Shown in pieces: positions 43,697 through 53,108 of a stretch of 64,000 bases of DNA. The DNA lies in NCBI RefSeq assembly GCF_001952855.1, contig NZ_LPNO01000013.1:308970-372969 (forward strand). The letters are read 5' to 3'. A model generated the notes under the pieces. That model ran no database searches, was not told the DNA's origin, and was given only the letters and a program-made list of their open reading frames with translations. Each line of letters opens with the position of its first letter. Position 1 is the first letter of the stretch. Position numbers and translations under genes: made by a program. This stretch comes from Pseudomonas sp. ATCC PTA-122608. GTDB lineage: Bacteria; Pseudomonadota; Gammaproteobacteria; Pseudomonadales; Pseudomonadaceae.

Positions 43697-44356
43697 ATGA
43701 ATGCGTACTTGAATCCCGGCCGCTTCATCGATAGTGACCACCCTGCGGTGGTGGAGTTCGCCGAAAAACATCGCGGTTCGAGTGCCGCGCCCCGTGACCA
43801 GGCAGTCAGTCTTTACTATGCCGTTCGCGAGGCGGTGCGCTACAACCCCTACACGTTCAGCCGCGACCCGCAAACCCTCAGCGGCAGCTTCGCCCTGGCG
43901 ACCGGCGAGAGTTATTGCGTGCCCAAGGCGACGCTGTTGGCGGCGTGTGCAAGGCACTGCGGGATTCCGGCACGCATCGGCCTGGCTGACGTGCGCAACC
44001 ACCTCTCGACGCCGCGTTTGATTGAACTGCTCAGAAGTGACGTATTTGCCATGCACGGCTACACCGAGCTGTACCTGGACGGCCGTTGGGTCAAGGCCAC
44101 GCCCGCGTTCAACCAGCAACTGTGTGAGCTGTTCGACGTGCCGCCCCTGGAGTTCGACGGCATCCACGACAGTGTCTTCCACGCCTTCAATCGCAAGGGC
44201 CAGCGGTCAATGGAGTATGTGGTGGACCATGGGCAATTCGCCGAGGTGCCCGAAGAATTCTTCTTTGCCCACATTCAGAAATGTTACCCACACCTGTTTG
44301 GCGAGCAGATGCCGATGCTGCTGGGGGACATGCAGAGTGATTTAAGCCGGACGTGA
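43697..44356 (+). CDS. Transglutaminase-like domain protein
   Basis: The product has 219 residues with a transglutaminase-core arrangement. Candidate catalytic Cys is in ATGESYCVPKATLLAACARH, followed by CGIPARIGLADVRNH. Candidate His is in FAMHGYTELYLDGRWVKATP, followed by an acidic segment. Such proteins are cysteine peptidase-like hydrolases; no signal peptide is visible, so it is probably cytoplasmic. It lies in the order fadE / this gene / GST / ABC-2 that I recall for PA2815-PA2811. ATG 43697 has a weak GAGA site. Confidence 0.88.
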   Translation: MNAYLNPGRFIDSDHPAVVEFAEKHRGSSAAPRDQAVSLYYAVREAVRYNPYTFSRDPQTLSGSFALATGESYCVPKATLLAACARHCGIPARIGLADVRNHLSTPRLIELLRSDVFAMHGYTELYLDGRWVKATPAFNQQLCELFDVPPLEFDGIHDSVFHAFNRKGQRSMEYVVDHGQFAEVPEEFFFAHIQKCYPHLFGEQMPMLLGDMQSDLSRT

Positions 44357-44413
44357 TCCGGCGTATGCTGCCCCGGCATTCATCCAACCATCTTTTTCAA
44401 AATCGGGGCGGTC

Positions 44414-45037
44414 ATGCTGAAAATCTGGGGTCGTAAAAATTCGTCAAATGTCAGGAAAGCACTGTGGTGCGCCGAGGAGCTCGGCCTGGACTATGAGGCA
44501 ATTGATGCGGGCGGGGCTTTTGGTGTGGTCGACACGCCGCAATACCGCGCGCTTAACCCCAATGGCCGCGTGCCGATGATTGAAGATGGCGACTTTGTGT
44601 TGTGGGAATCCAACACCATCGTGCGCTATCTGGCTGCCAAACATGCACCGGATTCGAATTGGTACCCCGGCGACCTGCAAGCCCGCGCCAACGCTGAAAA
44701 GTGGATGGACTGGACCACCTCGACCCTGGCCGAACCCTTCAAGACCGTGTTCTGGGGCGTACTGCGTACCCCTGCTGAAAAGCAGAACTGGGACACCATC
44801 CACGCCGGGCGCCAAACCTGTATCGATGTGCTGCAAACCGTCGAGCAGGCCTTGGCGACGCAACCTTACCTCTCCGGCAAAGAGATCGGCATGGGTGATA
44901 TTCCCTTGGGCTGTTTCATCTATGCCTGGTTCGAGATGCCCATCGAACGCCCGTCGATGCCGAACCTGGAGGCCTGGTACCAGCGCCTGCGCCAGCGTCC
45001 GGCCTATCAAAAAGCGGTCATGACCGCGTTGACCTGA
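44414..45037 (+). CDS. Glutathione S-transferase
   Basis: The 207-residue protein has an N-terminal thioredoxin-like domain. The activating residue region is WGRKNSSNVRKALWCAEELG, the cis-Pro is in NPNGRVPMIEDG, and the glutathione-contacting ESNTIVRYLA follows. The C-terminal helical domain has GKEIGMGDIPLGCFIYAW. It looks like a theta/beta-type GST with Ser/Asn at the active site. The substrate is unknown. Confidence 0.92.
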   Translation: MLKIWGRKNSSNVRKALWCAEELGLDYEAIDAGGAFGVVDTPQYRALNPNGRVPMIEDGDFVLWESNTIVRYLAAKHAPDSNWYPGDLQARANAEKWMDWTTSTLAEPFKTVFWGVLRTPAEKQNWDTIHAGRQTCIDVLQTVEQALATQPYLSGKEIGMGDIPLGCFIYAWFEMPIERPSMPNLEAWYQRLRQRPAYQKAVMTALT

Positions 45038-45172
45038 TACCCACTATTAATACGGGTTACTGTACTTGTGCGGCGCGGACAAGCACCATGCTTGTCACGC
45101 GCAGCCGTTGTATTCCGTGCGGTCTGCCCTCATGTAACAATTCTATTCCTCTTCTTTGGTGCGTAATCAGAT

Positions 45173-46105
45173 ATGAGTTCCGCTCTGTCCATCCGGCAGC
45201 TAACCAAAACCTACGGCAACGGTTTCCAGGCCCTGAGTGGTATCGATCTGGACGTCGCCGAAGGTGATTTCTTCGCCTTGCTCGGCCCCAACGGCGCCGG
45301 CAAATCCACCACCATCGGCATTCTCTCGACCCTGGTCAACAAGACCAGCGGCACGGTGAATATCTTTGGCCACGACCTGGATAAATCCCCGGCGGCGCTC
45401 AAGCGCAGCATTGGCGTGGTACCCCAGGAGTTCAACTTCAACCAGTTCGAAAAGACCTTCGACATCGTTGTGACCCAAGCCGGTTACTACGGCATCCCGC
45501 CGAAGATCGCTAAAGAGCGTGCCGAGCAATACCTCACGCAACTGGGGTTGTGGGACAAGCGCGACGTGCCTTCGCGCTCCCTGTCCGGCGGCATGAAGCG
45601 CCGTCTGATGATTGCCCGCGCCCTGGTTCACGAACCGCGGCTGCTGATCCTCGACGAACCGACAGCGGGTGTGGACATCGAACTGCGTCGCTCGATGTGG
45701 ACCTTCCTCACCGAGCTGAACCAGAAAGGCATCACCATCATCCTCACCACCCACTACCTGGAAGAGGCTGAGCAGCTGTGCCGCAACATCGGCATCATCG
45801 ACCACGGCACCATCGTCGAAAACACCAGCATGCGTTCACTGCTGAGCCAGTTGCACGTCGAGACCTTCCTGCTCGACCTGAAAAACGACATGACGGTTGC
45901 GCCCCAGCTGATCGGCTACCCGAATCGCCTGGTGGACAGCCACACCCTGGAAGTCCAGGTAGACAAAGCCGTGGGCATCACCGCGTTGTTCGGCCAGTTG
46001 GCCACCCAGAACATCGAAGTGCTGAGCCTGCGTAACAAAACCAATCGCCTTGAGGAGTTGTTCGTGTCCCTGGTGGAGAAAAATCTGGCGAAGGTGGCGG
46101 TATGA
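45173..46105 (+). CDS. ABC-2 exporter ATP-binding protein
   Basis: The 310-residue ATPase has Walker A GPNGAGKST near residues 40-48, Q-loop VVPQEFNF, signature LSGGMKRRL, Walker B LLILDEPTAGVD and switch H in LTTHYLEEAEQ. The C-terminal extension (about 225-310) is usual in the YadG/DrrA class. It is coupled by a 4-nt overlap to the permease gene; together they form an inner-membrane exporter of unknown substrate (YadGH-like). Confidence 0.94.
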   Translation: MSSALSIRQLTKTYGNGFQALSGIDLDVAEGDFFALLGPNGAGKSTTIGILSTLVNKTSGTVNIFGHDLDKSPAALKRSIGVVPQEFNFNQFEKTFDIVVTQAGYYGIPPKIAKERAEQYLTQLGLWDKRDVPSRSLSGGMKRRLMIARALVHEPRLLILDEPTAGVDIELRRSMWTFLTELNQKGITIILTTHYLEEAEQLCRNIGIIDHGTIVENTSMRSLLSQLHVETFLLDLKNDMTVAPQLIGYPNRLVDSHTLEVQVDKAVGITALFGQLATQNIEVLSLRNKTNRLEELFVSLVEKNLAKVAV

Positions 46106-46881
46106 GTTCGGAACTGCAACCCAACCTTGTCGCGCTGCAGACCATCGTCTACCGCGAAGTGAAGCGCTTTACCCGGATCTGGCCGCAAACCCTGCTGCCG
46201 CCGGCGATTACCATGGTTTTGTACTTTGTGATCTTCGGCAACCTGATTGGTCGGCAGATTGGTGATATGGGTGGTTTCACCTATATGGAATACATCGTGC
46301 CGGGGTTGATCATGATGTCGGTGATCACTAACTCCTATGGCAACGTGGTGTCGAGTTTCTTTGGCAGCAAGTTCCAGCGTTCCATCGAGGAATTGATGGT
46401 GTCGCCGGTGTCGCCCCATACGATTCTGATCGGCTACACCCTGGGCGGCGTGCTGCGTGGGTTGATGGTCGGGGTGATTGTGACGATGCTGTCGTTGTTC
46501 TTTACCCATTTGCAGGTGCATCACCTCGGGATCACCCTGCTGGTGGTGGTGCTGACGGCGACGATCTTTTCGTTGCTGGGCTTTATCAACGCGGTGTTTG
46601 CGCGCAATTTTGATGATATTTCGATTATTCCGACGTTTGTGCTGACGCCGTTGACGTACCTGGGTGGGGTGTTTTATTCGATCACCTTGCTGCCGCCGTT
46701 CTGGCAGACGGTGTCGTTGGCTAACCCGGTTTTGCACATGGTTAACGCGTTTCGCTATGGGATCTTGGGCGTTTCGGATATCAAGATCAGTGTGGCGATC
46801 ACGTTTATGCTGGTGGCGACTGTAGTGCTGTATGTGGGGTGTGCGCGGTTGCTGGTGAGTGGGCGTGGGATGCGCACCTAA
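46102..46881 (+). CDS. ABC-2 type permease (YadH-like)
   Basis: The 259-residue integral membrane protein has six predicted helices and the ABC-2 signature FVLTPLTYLGGVFYSITLLP, followed by NPVLHMVNAFRYGILG, as in YadH. It partners the ATPase encoded just upstream. Third positions become strongly G/T-rich over the last ~120 codons, up to a giant palindrome that starts 26 nt beyond the stop codon. Confidence 0.93.
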   Translation: MSSELQPNLVALQTIVYREVKRFTRIWPQTLLPPAITMVLYFVIFGNLIGRQIGDMGGFTYMEYIVPGLIMMSVITNSYGNVVSSFFGSKFQRSIEELMVSPVSPHTILIGYTLGGVLRGLMVGVIVTMLSLFFTHLQVHHLGITLLVVVLTATIFSLLGFINAVFARNFDDISIIPTFVLTPLTYLGGVFYSITLLPPFWQTVSLANPVLHMVNAFRYGILGVSDIKISVAITFMLVATVVLYVGCARLLVSGRGMRT

Positions 46882-46906
46882 GCGTTGATTTTGCGTTTTT
46901 GGGGGA

Positions 46907-47680
46907 GTACATATCCGTTTCTTCGGTAACGGCCGCTTAGGGTTCCGCTCTTACAGCGGGTCACTTTTGAAAAGCGCAAAAGTAACCAAAACGCTCTGCC
47001 CCGCCTGTCGGCACCTCGCCTAGGCTCGGTGTTCCCTCACTCCGGCACCGCGAAGCGGGCCGCCGCGACGGGCCATCCATGGCCCGGCGCGGCTAAACCG
47101 GCGTCCTGCCGGTTTACCCGCTCCGCACTGCCTGCGCTCGGCCTCGGGCTGAATGGGGCAGTCAGATCAAGATCAAAAGCAAAAGCACAGCGGCCTCCCG
47201 GCCGGCTTCCTTCTCTGTAGGAGCGAGCTTGCTCGCGAAAAACCTGAGACCGCCGCGTTCATCCAGAATGCCAGCGTCATCGTTAACGACCTTCGCGAGC
47301 AAGCCCGCTCCCACATTTTGGACCGTGCCCGCTTTAGCTTTTGATTTAGCCTTTGCTTCACCACACTCAAGCCGGCCGGTAGGCCGCTGTGCCCTTGATC
47401 TGCTGTTGATCTTGATCTTAGGCGCCCCGTTAAACCACGCTGGCCGAACGTAGGCTTTGGAGCGTGGGTAACCCGGCAGGACGCCGGGTTAGCCGCGCTG
47501 GGCCAAGGATGGCCCATCGCGGCGGCCCACGCTCCAAAGCCGGAGTGAGGGCACACCGAGCCTAGGCGAGGTGCCGAGTGGTGGGGCAAGAGCGTTTTGC
47601 TTACTTTTGCGCTGTTCAAAAGTGAGCCGCTGTAAGAGCGGAACCCTAAGCGGCCGTCACCGCAGCAACGGATATACACC
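46907..47680. repeat. Giant composite palindrome, copy 3 (~774 bp)
   Basis: The left end is CATATCCGTTTCTTCGGTAA, nearly identical to copy 2, while the right arm follows copy 1 (TTTGGAGCGTGGGTAACCCG). The element therefore mixes the arm types of the other two copies. The REP core is at 47216-47313. The right end carries CTGTAAGAGCGGAACC and AACGGATATAC. It lies between the ABC-2 permease and the convergent TetR gene. Confidence 0.9.
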
Positions 47681-47697
47681 CAAACCCAAAAACCACC

Positions 47698-48243
47698 TCA
47701 CCCCCCCAAAGCCAACTCAATCAACTCATGCAGCTCTTCAACCTCCAACGGCGCAGTAGAAAACAAACTGCGAAACACAGTGGGCGCGACGATCAGATTA
47801 ATCAGCCGATCCACGCTAGGCCCAGTTCCAGCGTCGCCGGAGTAACGATCCAGGATCGTCTCCAACTGCCCGGTAAGGATCCCCACGCAATACCCCGGCG
47901 CCTGACTGCATTGCACATCGCGCATCATCTCCCGACCAAGATCCGAGCTCATTTCATCGCGATATTGCTCACCCCAAGCCCGCAGGTCTCCGCGCAGGCT
48001 GCCAGTGTCAGCCGGCTCACTGTCCGGACGCAGACGAGCCATGGCGACATCCGCCAACAGCGCAGCAAGGTCACCCCAACGGCGGTAGATAGTCGAGGGC
48101 GTGACCCCGGCGCGCGTGGCTATCTGCGGCACGGTCACGCTGGAACGGTCCTGCTCGTCGAGCAATTCACGCACCGCCGAATGCACTGATTCCTGAACCC
48201 GGGCACTACGGCCCCCCGGGCGGAGCCCTTCTTTTATCGCCAT
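47698..48243 (-). CDS. TetR-family transcriptional regulator
   Basis: The 181-residue repressor has HTH TVPQIATRAGVTPSTIYRRW in an N-terminal TetR domain and a helical effector domain with AWGEQYRDEM and LINLIVAPTVFRSLF, similar to the TetR_C_11 type. It is divergent from an MFS transporter gene. A 33-bp inverted repeat in the shared spacer is the likely operator, so local control of the pump is expected. Confidence 0.9.
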   Translation of the reverse strand: MAIKEGLRPGGRSARVQESVHSAVRELLDEQDRSSVTVPQIATRAGVTPSTIYRRWGDLAALLADVAMARLRPDSEPADTGSLRGDLRAWGEQYRDEMSSDLGREMMRDVQCSQAPGYCVGILTGQLETILDRYSGDAGTGPSVDRLINLIVAPTVFRSLFSTAPLEVEELHELIELALGG

Positions 48244-48294
48244 GCGTAAAACCTTAACACAAAGAATTTGCTTTAAGCGCCATCCAGTAGCACA

Positions 48295-48327
48295 CTCCGC
48301 AAAAGCAAAATATTAGCTTTAGCGGAG
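48295..48327. promoter_or_regulatory. Inverted repeat between tetR and MFS genes (probable operator)
   Basis: CTCCGCAAAAGC and GCTTTAGCGGAG are inverted with 11 of 12 pairs matching around a 9-bp AT-rich centre (AAAATATTA). The right arm contains the GGAG ribosome site of the MFS gene, so a bound repressor or the mRNA hairpin could block expression. Confidence 0.6.
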
Positions 48328-48334
48328 CGTGCCC

Positions 48335-49528
48335 ATGTCCAGCGTTACTTCCCATCGTTCCAGCCTGGTGTTCCTCGCGATCACCTTGCTCACGTTCCTC
48401 GCCGCCTCCAGCGCGCCGACGCCGTTGTACCACCTCTATCAGGAAGGCCTGCATTTTTCGGCGGCAATGCTGACCCTGGTGTTCGGCGTCTACGCCTTGA
48501 GTCTGCTGGCGGCCTTGCTGACCGTGGGTTCACTGTCGGACCATCTGGGGCGCAAGCCGGTGATTTTTGCCGCGCTGCTCCTCGATATGCTGGCGATGCT
48601 GCTGTTTATCAATGCCGACAGCGTCGGCTGGCTGATTGCCGCTCGCACGGTACAAGGCTTTGCCACCGGCATGGCCACCGCCGTATTGGGCGCTGCGCTG
48701 CTCGACACCGACCGCCAGCAAGGCCCGTTGGTCAACAGCGTAGCGCCTTTGTTGGGCATGGCCTGTGGCGCCATGGGGTGCAGCCTGCTGGTGGAGTTCG
48801 CGCCGATGCCGACCACGTTGATTTACTGGACCCTGCTCGTGTTGATGATGCTGCAGGCACTCTACGTCTGGCGCCTGCCGGAAACGGTCAGCCGGATTCC
48901 GGGCGCGCTGGCCTCGCTCTGGCCCACCTTGCATGTGCCGCCCCAGGCGCGTCGTGCGTTGTGGATCTCGTTGCCGGTGGATGTGGCGGTGTGGGCCATG
49001 GGCGGCTTTTACCTGTCCCTGGCGCCCTCGCTGGTGCGGGCGGCGACCGGGTCCACCTCGAACCTGATCGGCGGCGGGCTGGTCGCGGTGCTGACGCTGA
49101 GCGGGGCGGTGATGATTTTCAGTCTGCGCAACCGCTCTGCAGACAAGGTCCTGCGATTGGGCGCCGTGCTCTTGGCGGCGGGTGTTGCGCTGATTCTCAC
49201 GGCCGTCCACAGCGCCAGCCTGCCGCTGTTCTTCATGGCCACGCTGATCGCTGGCGCAGGCTTTGGTTCGGGATTCCTTGGCGCACTGCGCAGCGTTTTA
49301 CCGTTGGCCTTGCCCCATGAGCGGGCCGGCTTGATGTCAGCGTTCTATGTGCTGAGTTACCTGGCGTTCTGCGTGCCGTCGCTGTTGGCGGGCAACTTGA
49401 CGCGCACCTTCGGCTTGATCGCCACCACGGATGGTTACGGCGTGGTGCTGATCGTATTGGCGCTCGGTGCGTTGGTGGCGTTGCTATTGCAGGATTTGGC
49501 GCGGAGCAGGGCGACGGCGGGCAATTGA
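48335..49528 (+). CDS. MFS transporter regulated by divergent TetR
   Basis: The 397-residue protein has 12 predicted helices. The loop-2 motif A is in GSLSDHLGRKPVIFAALLLD, and GFATGMATAVLGAALLDTDR follows. It resembles drug- or metabolite-efflux MFS proteins. ATG 48335 follows GGAG at eight bases; GTG 48329 is in frame but less likely. The substrate is unknown. Confidence 0.9.
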   Translation: MSSVTSHRSSLVFLAITLLTFLAASSAPTPLYHLYQEGLHFSAAMLTLVFGVYALSLLAALLTVGSLSDHLGRKPVIFAALLLDMLAMLLFINADSVGWLIAARTVQGFATGMATAVLGAALLDTDRQQGPLVNSVAPLLGMACGAMGCSLLVEFAPMPTTLIYWTLLVLMMLQALYVWRLPETVSRIPGALASLWPTLHVPPQARRALWISLPVDVAVWAMGGFYLSLAPSLVRAATGSTSNLIGGGLVAVLTLSGAVMIFSLRNRSADKVLRLGAVLLAAGVALILTAVHSASLPLFFMATLIAGAGFGSGFLGALRSVLPLALPHERAGLMSAFYVLSYLAFCVPSLLAGNLTRTFGLIATTDGYGVVLIVLALGALVALLLQDLARSRATAGN

Positions 49529-49569
49529 TTCGGTAATAATTCGCCACCCGTACGCCTTGGGATTCACAC

Positions 49570-49881
49570 ATGAAGATCATCCGCAGCAAGGACTTCACCG
49601 GTAGCCGCGCCTGGGAGGCGCTGGACATCGCCAACATGAACGGCATCACCACTCGGTTGCACTGGACCGACCAGCCGTACCGCTGGCACGTCAATGACGG
49701 GGAAGAAGTGTTCGTAGTGCTCGACGGCCAGGTGCAGATGCACTACCGCGAAAACGGTACCGAGCAGATCGTCTTGCTGCACGTCGGTGACATCTTCTAC
49801 GCCAGCGTCGGCACCGAGCATGTGGCCCATCCACAGGGCCCGGCACGGATTCTGGTGATTGAATCCGAAGGCAGTGTTTGA
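49570..49881 (+). CDS. Cupin-domain protein
   Basis: The 103-residue single cupin shows metal-binding-type motif 1 (WHVNDGEEVFVVLDGQVQ) and motif 2 (HVGDIFYASVGTEHVAHPQG), giving candidate metal ligands H, E and H. It begins 41 nt after the MFS gene, so it may be cotranscribed. Its substrate is unknown. Confidence 0.85.
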   Translation: MKIIRSKDFTGSRAWEALDIANMNGITTRLHWTDQPYRWHVNDGEEVFVVLDGQVQMHYRENGTEQIVLLHVGDIFYASVGTEHVAHPQGPARILVIESEGSV

Positions 49882-49885
49882 CTGT

Positions 49886-49935
49886 ATATCTATAAAACAG
49901 ATAACAGTTAGAGATATTACCCGTTATATAGATAT
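49886..49935 (+). promoter_or_regulatory. AT-rich inverted repeat upstream of the TDT transporter
   Basis: ATATCTATAA at 49886-49895 and TTATATAGATAT at 49924-49935 are inverted around about 28 bp (dyad with a 2-base bulge). The stretch is far more AT-rich than its surroundings and sits 50-100 nt before the transporter start. Spacing and partial symmetry would suit a LysR-type activator, but no regulator gene is adjacent. Confidence 0.35.
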
Positions 49936-49987
49936 TCGATTGGGTTCTACCATGGTCTCAACCTCATGCGAGGAAGAGGAATTCACC

Positions 49988-51142
49988 ATGACTTGCCCCA
50001 ATACCCTTCACAGCAGCTTGAAACCTTTCAGTCACCTGACCCGTCCCCGGGAAGTGATTCGCCAGTTCACCCCCAACTGGTTTGCCGCCACCATGGGCAC
50101 CGGGGTGCTGGCGTTGGCGCTGGCGCAATTGCCGGTCAGCGTGCCGGGGTTGCATGCCGTCGCCGAAGGGCTGTGGCTGTTTACCATCGGCCTGTTTGTG
50201 TTGTTCAGCGTGCTGTACGCGGCGCGCTGGGTAATGTTTTTCCACGAGGCGCGGCGCATTTTCGGGCACTCCACGGTGTCGATGTTCTTCGGCACCATCC
50301 CCATGGGCCTGGCGACCATCATCAATGGCTTCCTGGTGTTCGGCCTGCCGCGCTGGGGTGATGGCGTGGTACAGCTGGCCGAAGTGCTGTGGTGGCTGGA
50401 CGTGGCGATGGCCCTGGCCTGCGGGGTATTGATCCCGTTCATGATGTTCACCCGCCAGGAACACAGCATCGACCAGATGACCGCCGTATGGCTGTTGCCG
50501 GTGGTGGCCGCTGAAGTCGCCGCTGCCAGCGGTGGCCTGCTGGCGCCGCACCTGGCCGATGCCCATTCGCAACTGGTGATGCTGGTGACCAGCTACGTGT
50601 TGTGGGCGTTTTCCCTGCCGGTGGCGTTCAGCATCCTGACCATCCTGATGCTGCGCATGGCCCTGCATAAACTGCCCCACGCCAATATGGCCGCGTCGAG
50701 CTGGCTGGCCCTCGGCCCCATCGGCACCGGCGCCCTGGGCATGCTGGTGCTCGGCGGTGATGCGCCGGCCATTTTTGCCGCCAACGGCTTGCCCGGCGTC
50801 GGCGAGATGGCCAACGGCATTGGCCTGGTGGCTGGGATCACTCTGTGGGGCTTTGGTTTGTGGTGGATGTTGATCGCGGTGCTGATCACCGTGCGTTACC
50901 TGCGGGCCGGCATTCCGTTCAACCTTGGCTGGTGGGGTTTCACCTTCCCGTTGGGCGTGTACTCGCTGGCCACGCTGAAACTGGCGAGCACCTTGCACCT
51001 GGGTTTCTTCAGTATCGTCGGCAGTGTGCTGGTGGCGGCGCTGGCGCTGATGTGGCTGATCGTTGCCAAGCGCACGGTGCAAGGTGCCTATAAAGGTGAG
51101 CTTTTTGTATCGCCGTGCATTGCAGGACTAGCGAATAAGTAA
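49988..51142 (+). CDS. TDT/SLAC1-family transporter (TehA/sulfite exporter-like)
   Basis: The 384-residue protein has ten predicted helices of the tellurite-resistance/dicarboxylate transporter family. It begins after IRQFTPNWFAATMGTGVLAL, the family hallmark, with ALGPIGTGALGMLVLGGD and FGLWWMLIAVLITVRYLRAG later. Its full length and features are closer to sulfite exporters of the SSU1 type than to TehA. ATG 49988 follows GAGGAAGAGGAATTCACC and is better than ATG 49952. Confidence 0.9.
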   Translation: MTCPNTLHSSLKPFSHLTRPREVIRQFTPNWFAATMGTGVLALALAQLPVSVPGLHAVAEGLWLFTIGLFVLFSVLYAARWVMFFHEARRIFGHSTVSMFFGTIPMGLATIINGFLVFGLPRWGDGVVQLAEVLWWLDVAMALACGVLIPFMMFTRQEHSIDQMTAVWLLPVVAAEVAAASGGLLAPHLADAHSQLVMLVTSYVLWAFSLPVAFSILTILMLRMALHKLPHANMAASSWLALGPIGTGALGMLVLGGDAPAIFAANGLPGVGEMANGIGLVAGITLWGFGLWWMLIAVLITVRYLRAGIPFNLGWWGFTFPLGVYSLATLKLASTLHLGFFSIVGSVLVAALALMWLIVAKRTVQGAYKGELFVSPCIAGLANK

Positions 51143-51211
51143 GCGGGATTAGGTAAAGTCGTGGCCTGGAAAAACCAATAACAGTCTTCAGGCCACGCAG
51201 GAACACGGACG

Positions 51212-53086
51212 ATGAGCCACCCCTCGCAATTCACATTGCTGCGCAAACGGCGTTTTCTGCCGTTCTTCATTACCCAGTCTCTTGGGGCGTTCAACGACAA
51301 TATCTTCAAGCAGTCGTTGATCCTGGCGATTCTCTACAAGCTGACCATCGAGGGCGACCGCTCGATCTGGGTCAACCTCTGCGCCTTGCTGTTTATCCTG
51401 CCGTTCTTCCTGTTCTCGGCCCTGGCCGGGCAATTTGGCGAGAAGTTCAACAAGGACGCGCTGATCCGGGTGATCAAGATCGGCGAGATCGTGATCATGT
51501 CCGTCGGCGCGGTGGGCTTCATGTTCAACCACCTGGAACTGATGCTGCTGGCGTTGTTTGCCATGGGCACCCACTCGGCCCTGTTCGGGCCGGTGAAGTA
51601 CTCGATCATGCCCCAGGCCCTGCACGAAGATGAGTTGGTGGGCGGCAACGGCCTGGTGGAGATGGGCACGTTCCTCGCGATTCTGGCCGGCACTATCGGC
51701 GCCGGGATCATGATGTCTTCCACCCATTACGCGCCGGTAGTCTCCACCGCCATCGTCGGCATCGCGGTGCTGGGTTACCTGGCCAGCCGCAGCATTCCCC
51801 GCGCGGCGGCTTCCAGCCCCGAGATGCGCCTGAACTGGAACATCTTCAGCCAGTCCTGGGCCACCCTCAAGCTGGGCCTGGGGCAGACGCCGGCGGTGTC
51901 GCGCTCGATTGTCGGCAACTCGTGGTTCTGGTTTGTCGGCGCGATCTACCTGACGCAAATCCCGGCCTACGCGAAGGAGTGGATGTACGGCGACGAAACC
52001 GTGGTCACGCTGATCCTCACGGTGTTTTCGGTGGGCATCGCCCTGGGTTCGATGCTGTGCGAGAAGCTCTCCGGGCGCAAAGTCGAGATCGGCCTGGTGC
52101 CGTTCGGCTCGTTCGGTTTGACCGTGTTCGGCCTGCTGCTGTGGTGGCATTCCGGCGGCTTCCCGCAGAACGTCCAGGCGAATGACTGGATCGCCGTACT
52201 GAGTTACGGCCAGGCATGGTGGGTGTTGTTCGATATCCTCGGCCTCGGCGTATTCGGCGGCTTCTATATCGTGCCGCTGTACGCACTGATCCAGTCGCGC
52301 ACCGCCGAGAACGAACGGGCGCGGGTGATCGCGGCCAACAACATTCTCAATGCGTTGTTCATGGTGGTCTCGGCGATTGTGTCGATCGTCTTGCTGAGCA
52401 TGGCCAAGCTGACGATTCCCGAGTTGTTCCTGGTGGTGTCGCTGCTGAACATCGCAGTCAACACCTACATCTTCAAGATCGTGCCCGAATTCACCATGCG
52501 TTTCATGATCTGGCTGCTCGGCCATTCCATGTACCGGGTCGAGCATAAGAACCTTGAACTGATCCCGGACGAGGGCGCGGCATTGCTGGTGTGCAATCAC
52601 GTGTCATTTGTCGACGCGCTGTTGATTGCCGGTTCGGTGCGTCGGCCGATTCGCTTTGTCATGTACTACAAGATCTACCGTCTGCCGGTGCTGAACTTCA
52701 TCTTCCGTACCGCCGGAGCGATTCCGATTGCCGGGCGGCATGAGGACATCCAGATCTACGAAAAGGCGTTCCAGCGGATTGCTCACTATCTGAAAGACGG
52801 TGAACTGGTGTGCATCTTTCCGGAAGGCAAGCTGACCTCCGATGGCGAGATGAACGAATTCCGAAGCGGCGTGACGCGGATTCTTGGAGAGACGCCGGTG
52901 CCGGTGATTCCGATGGCGTTGCAGGGGTTGTGGGGGAGTTTCTTCAGTCGTGACCCGAACAAGGGCTTCTTTCACCGGATCTGGTCGCGGGTGACCTTGG
53001 TGGCCGGTGCGCCGGTGACGGTGGAGGCGGCGACGCCTGAGGCGTTGCATGGGTTGGTGGGGGAATTGCGCGGCGGTGTCAGGTAG
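51212..53086 (+). CDS. Fused MFS lysophospholipid transporter and PlsC acyltransferase
   Basis: The 624-residue fusion has residues 1 to about 420 as an LplT-like MFS transporter (FFITQSLGAFNDNIFKQSLI; FNKDALIRVIKIGEIVIM), which flips lysophospholipids inward. Residues about 430-624 form a PlsC/Aas-type acyltransferase with the HX4D motif NHVSFVDALL and FPEGKLTSDG. It lacks the acyl-ACP synthetase domain found in the longer LplT-Aas fusions, so acyl-ACP or acyl-CoA must come from elsewhere. It should remodel or repair membrane phospholipid. It stands alone, followed by a REP pair. Confidence 0.92.
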   Translation: MSHPSQFTLLRKRRFLPFFITQSLGAFNDNIFKQSLILAILYKLTIEGDRSIWVNLCALLFILPFFLFSALAGQFGEKFNKDALIRVIKIGEIVIMSVGAVGFMFNHLELMLLALFAMGTHSALFGPVKYSIMPQALHEDELVGGNGLVEMGTFLAILAGTIGAGIMMSSTHYAPVVSTAIVGIAVLGYLASRSIPRAAASSPEMRLNWNIFSQSWATLKLGLGQTPAVSRSIVGNSWFWFVGAIYLTQIPAYAKEWMYGDETVVTLILTVFSVGIALGSMLCEKLSGRKVEIGLVPFGSFGLTVFGLLLWWHSGGFPQNVQANDWIAVLSYGQAWWVLFDILGLGVFGGFYIVPLYALIQSRTAENERARVIAANNILNALFMVVSAIVSIVLLSMAKLTIPELFLVVSLLNIAVNTYIFKIVPEFTMRFMIWLLGHSMYRVEHKNLELIPDEGAALLVCNHVSFVDALLIAGSVRRPIRFVMYYKIYRLPVLNFIFRTAGAIPIAGRHEDIQIYEKAFQRIAHYLKDGELVCIFPEGKLTSDGEMNEFRSGVTRILGETPVPVIPMALQGLWGSFFSRDPNKGFFHRIWSRVTLVAGAPVTVEAATPEALHGLVGELRGGVR

Positions 53087-53108
53087 TTTTTTGGTGTGTT
53101 TGAGGGCC

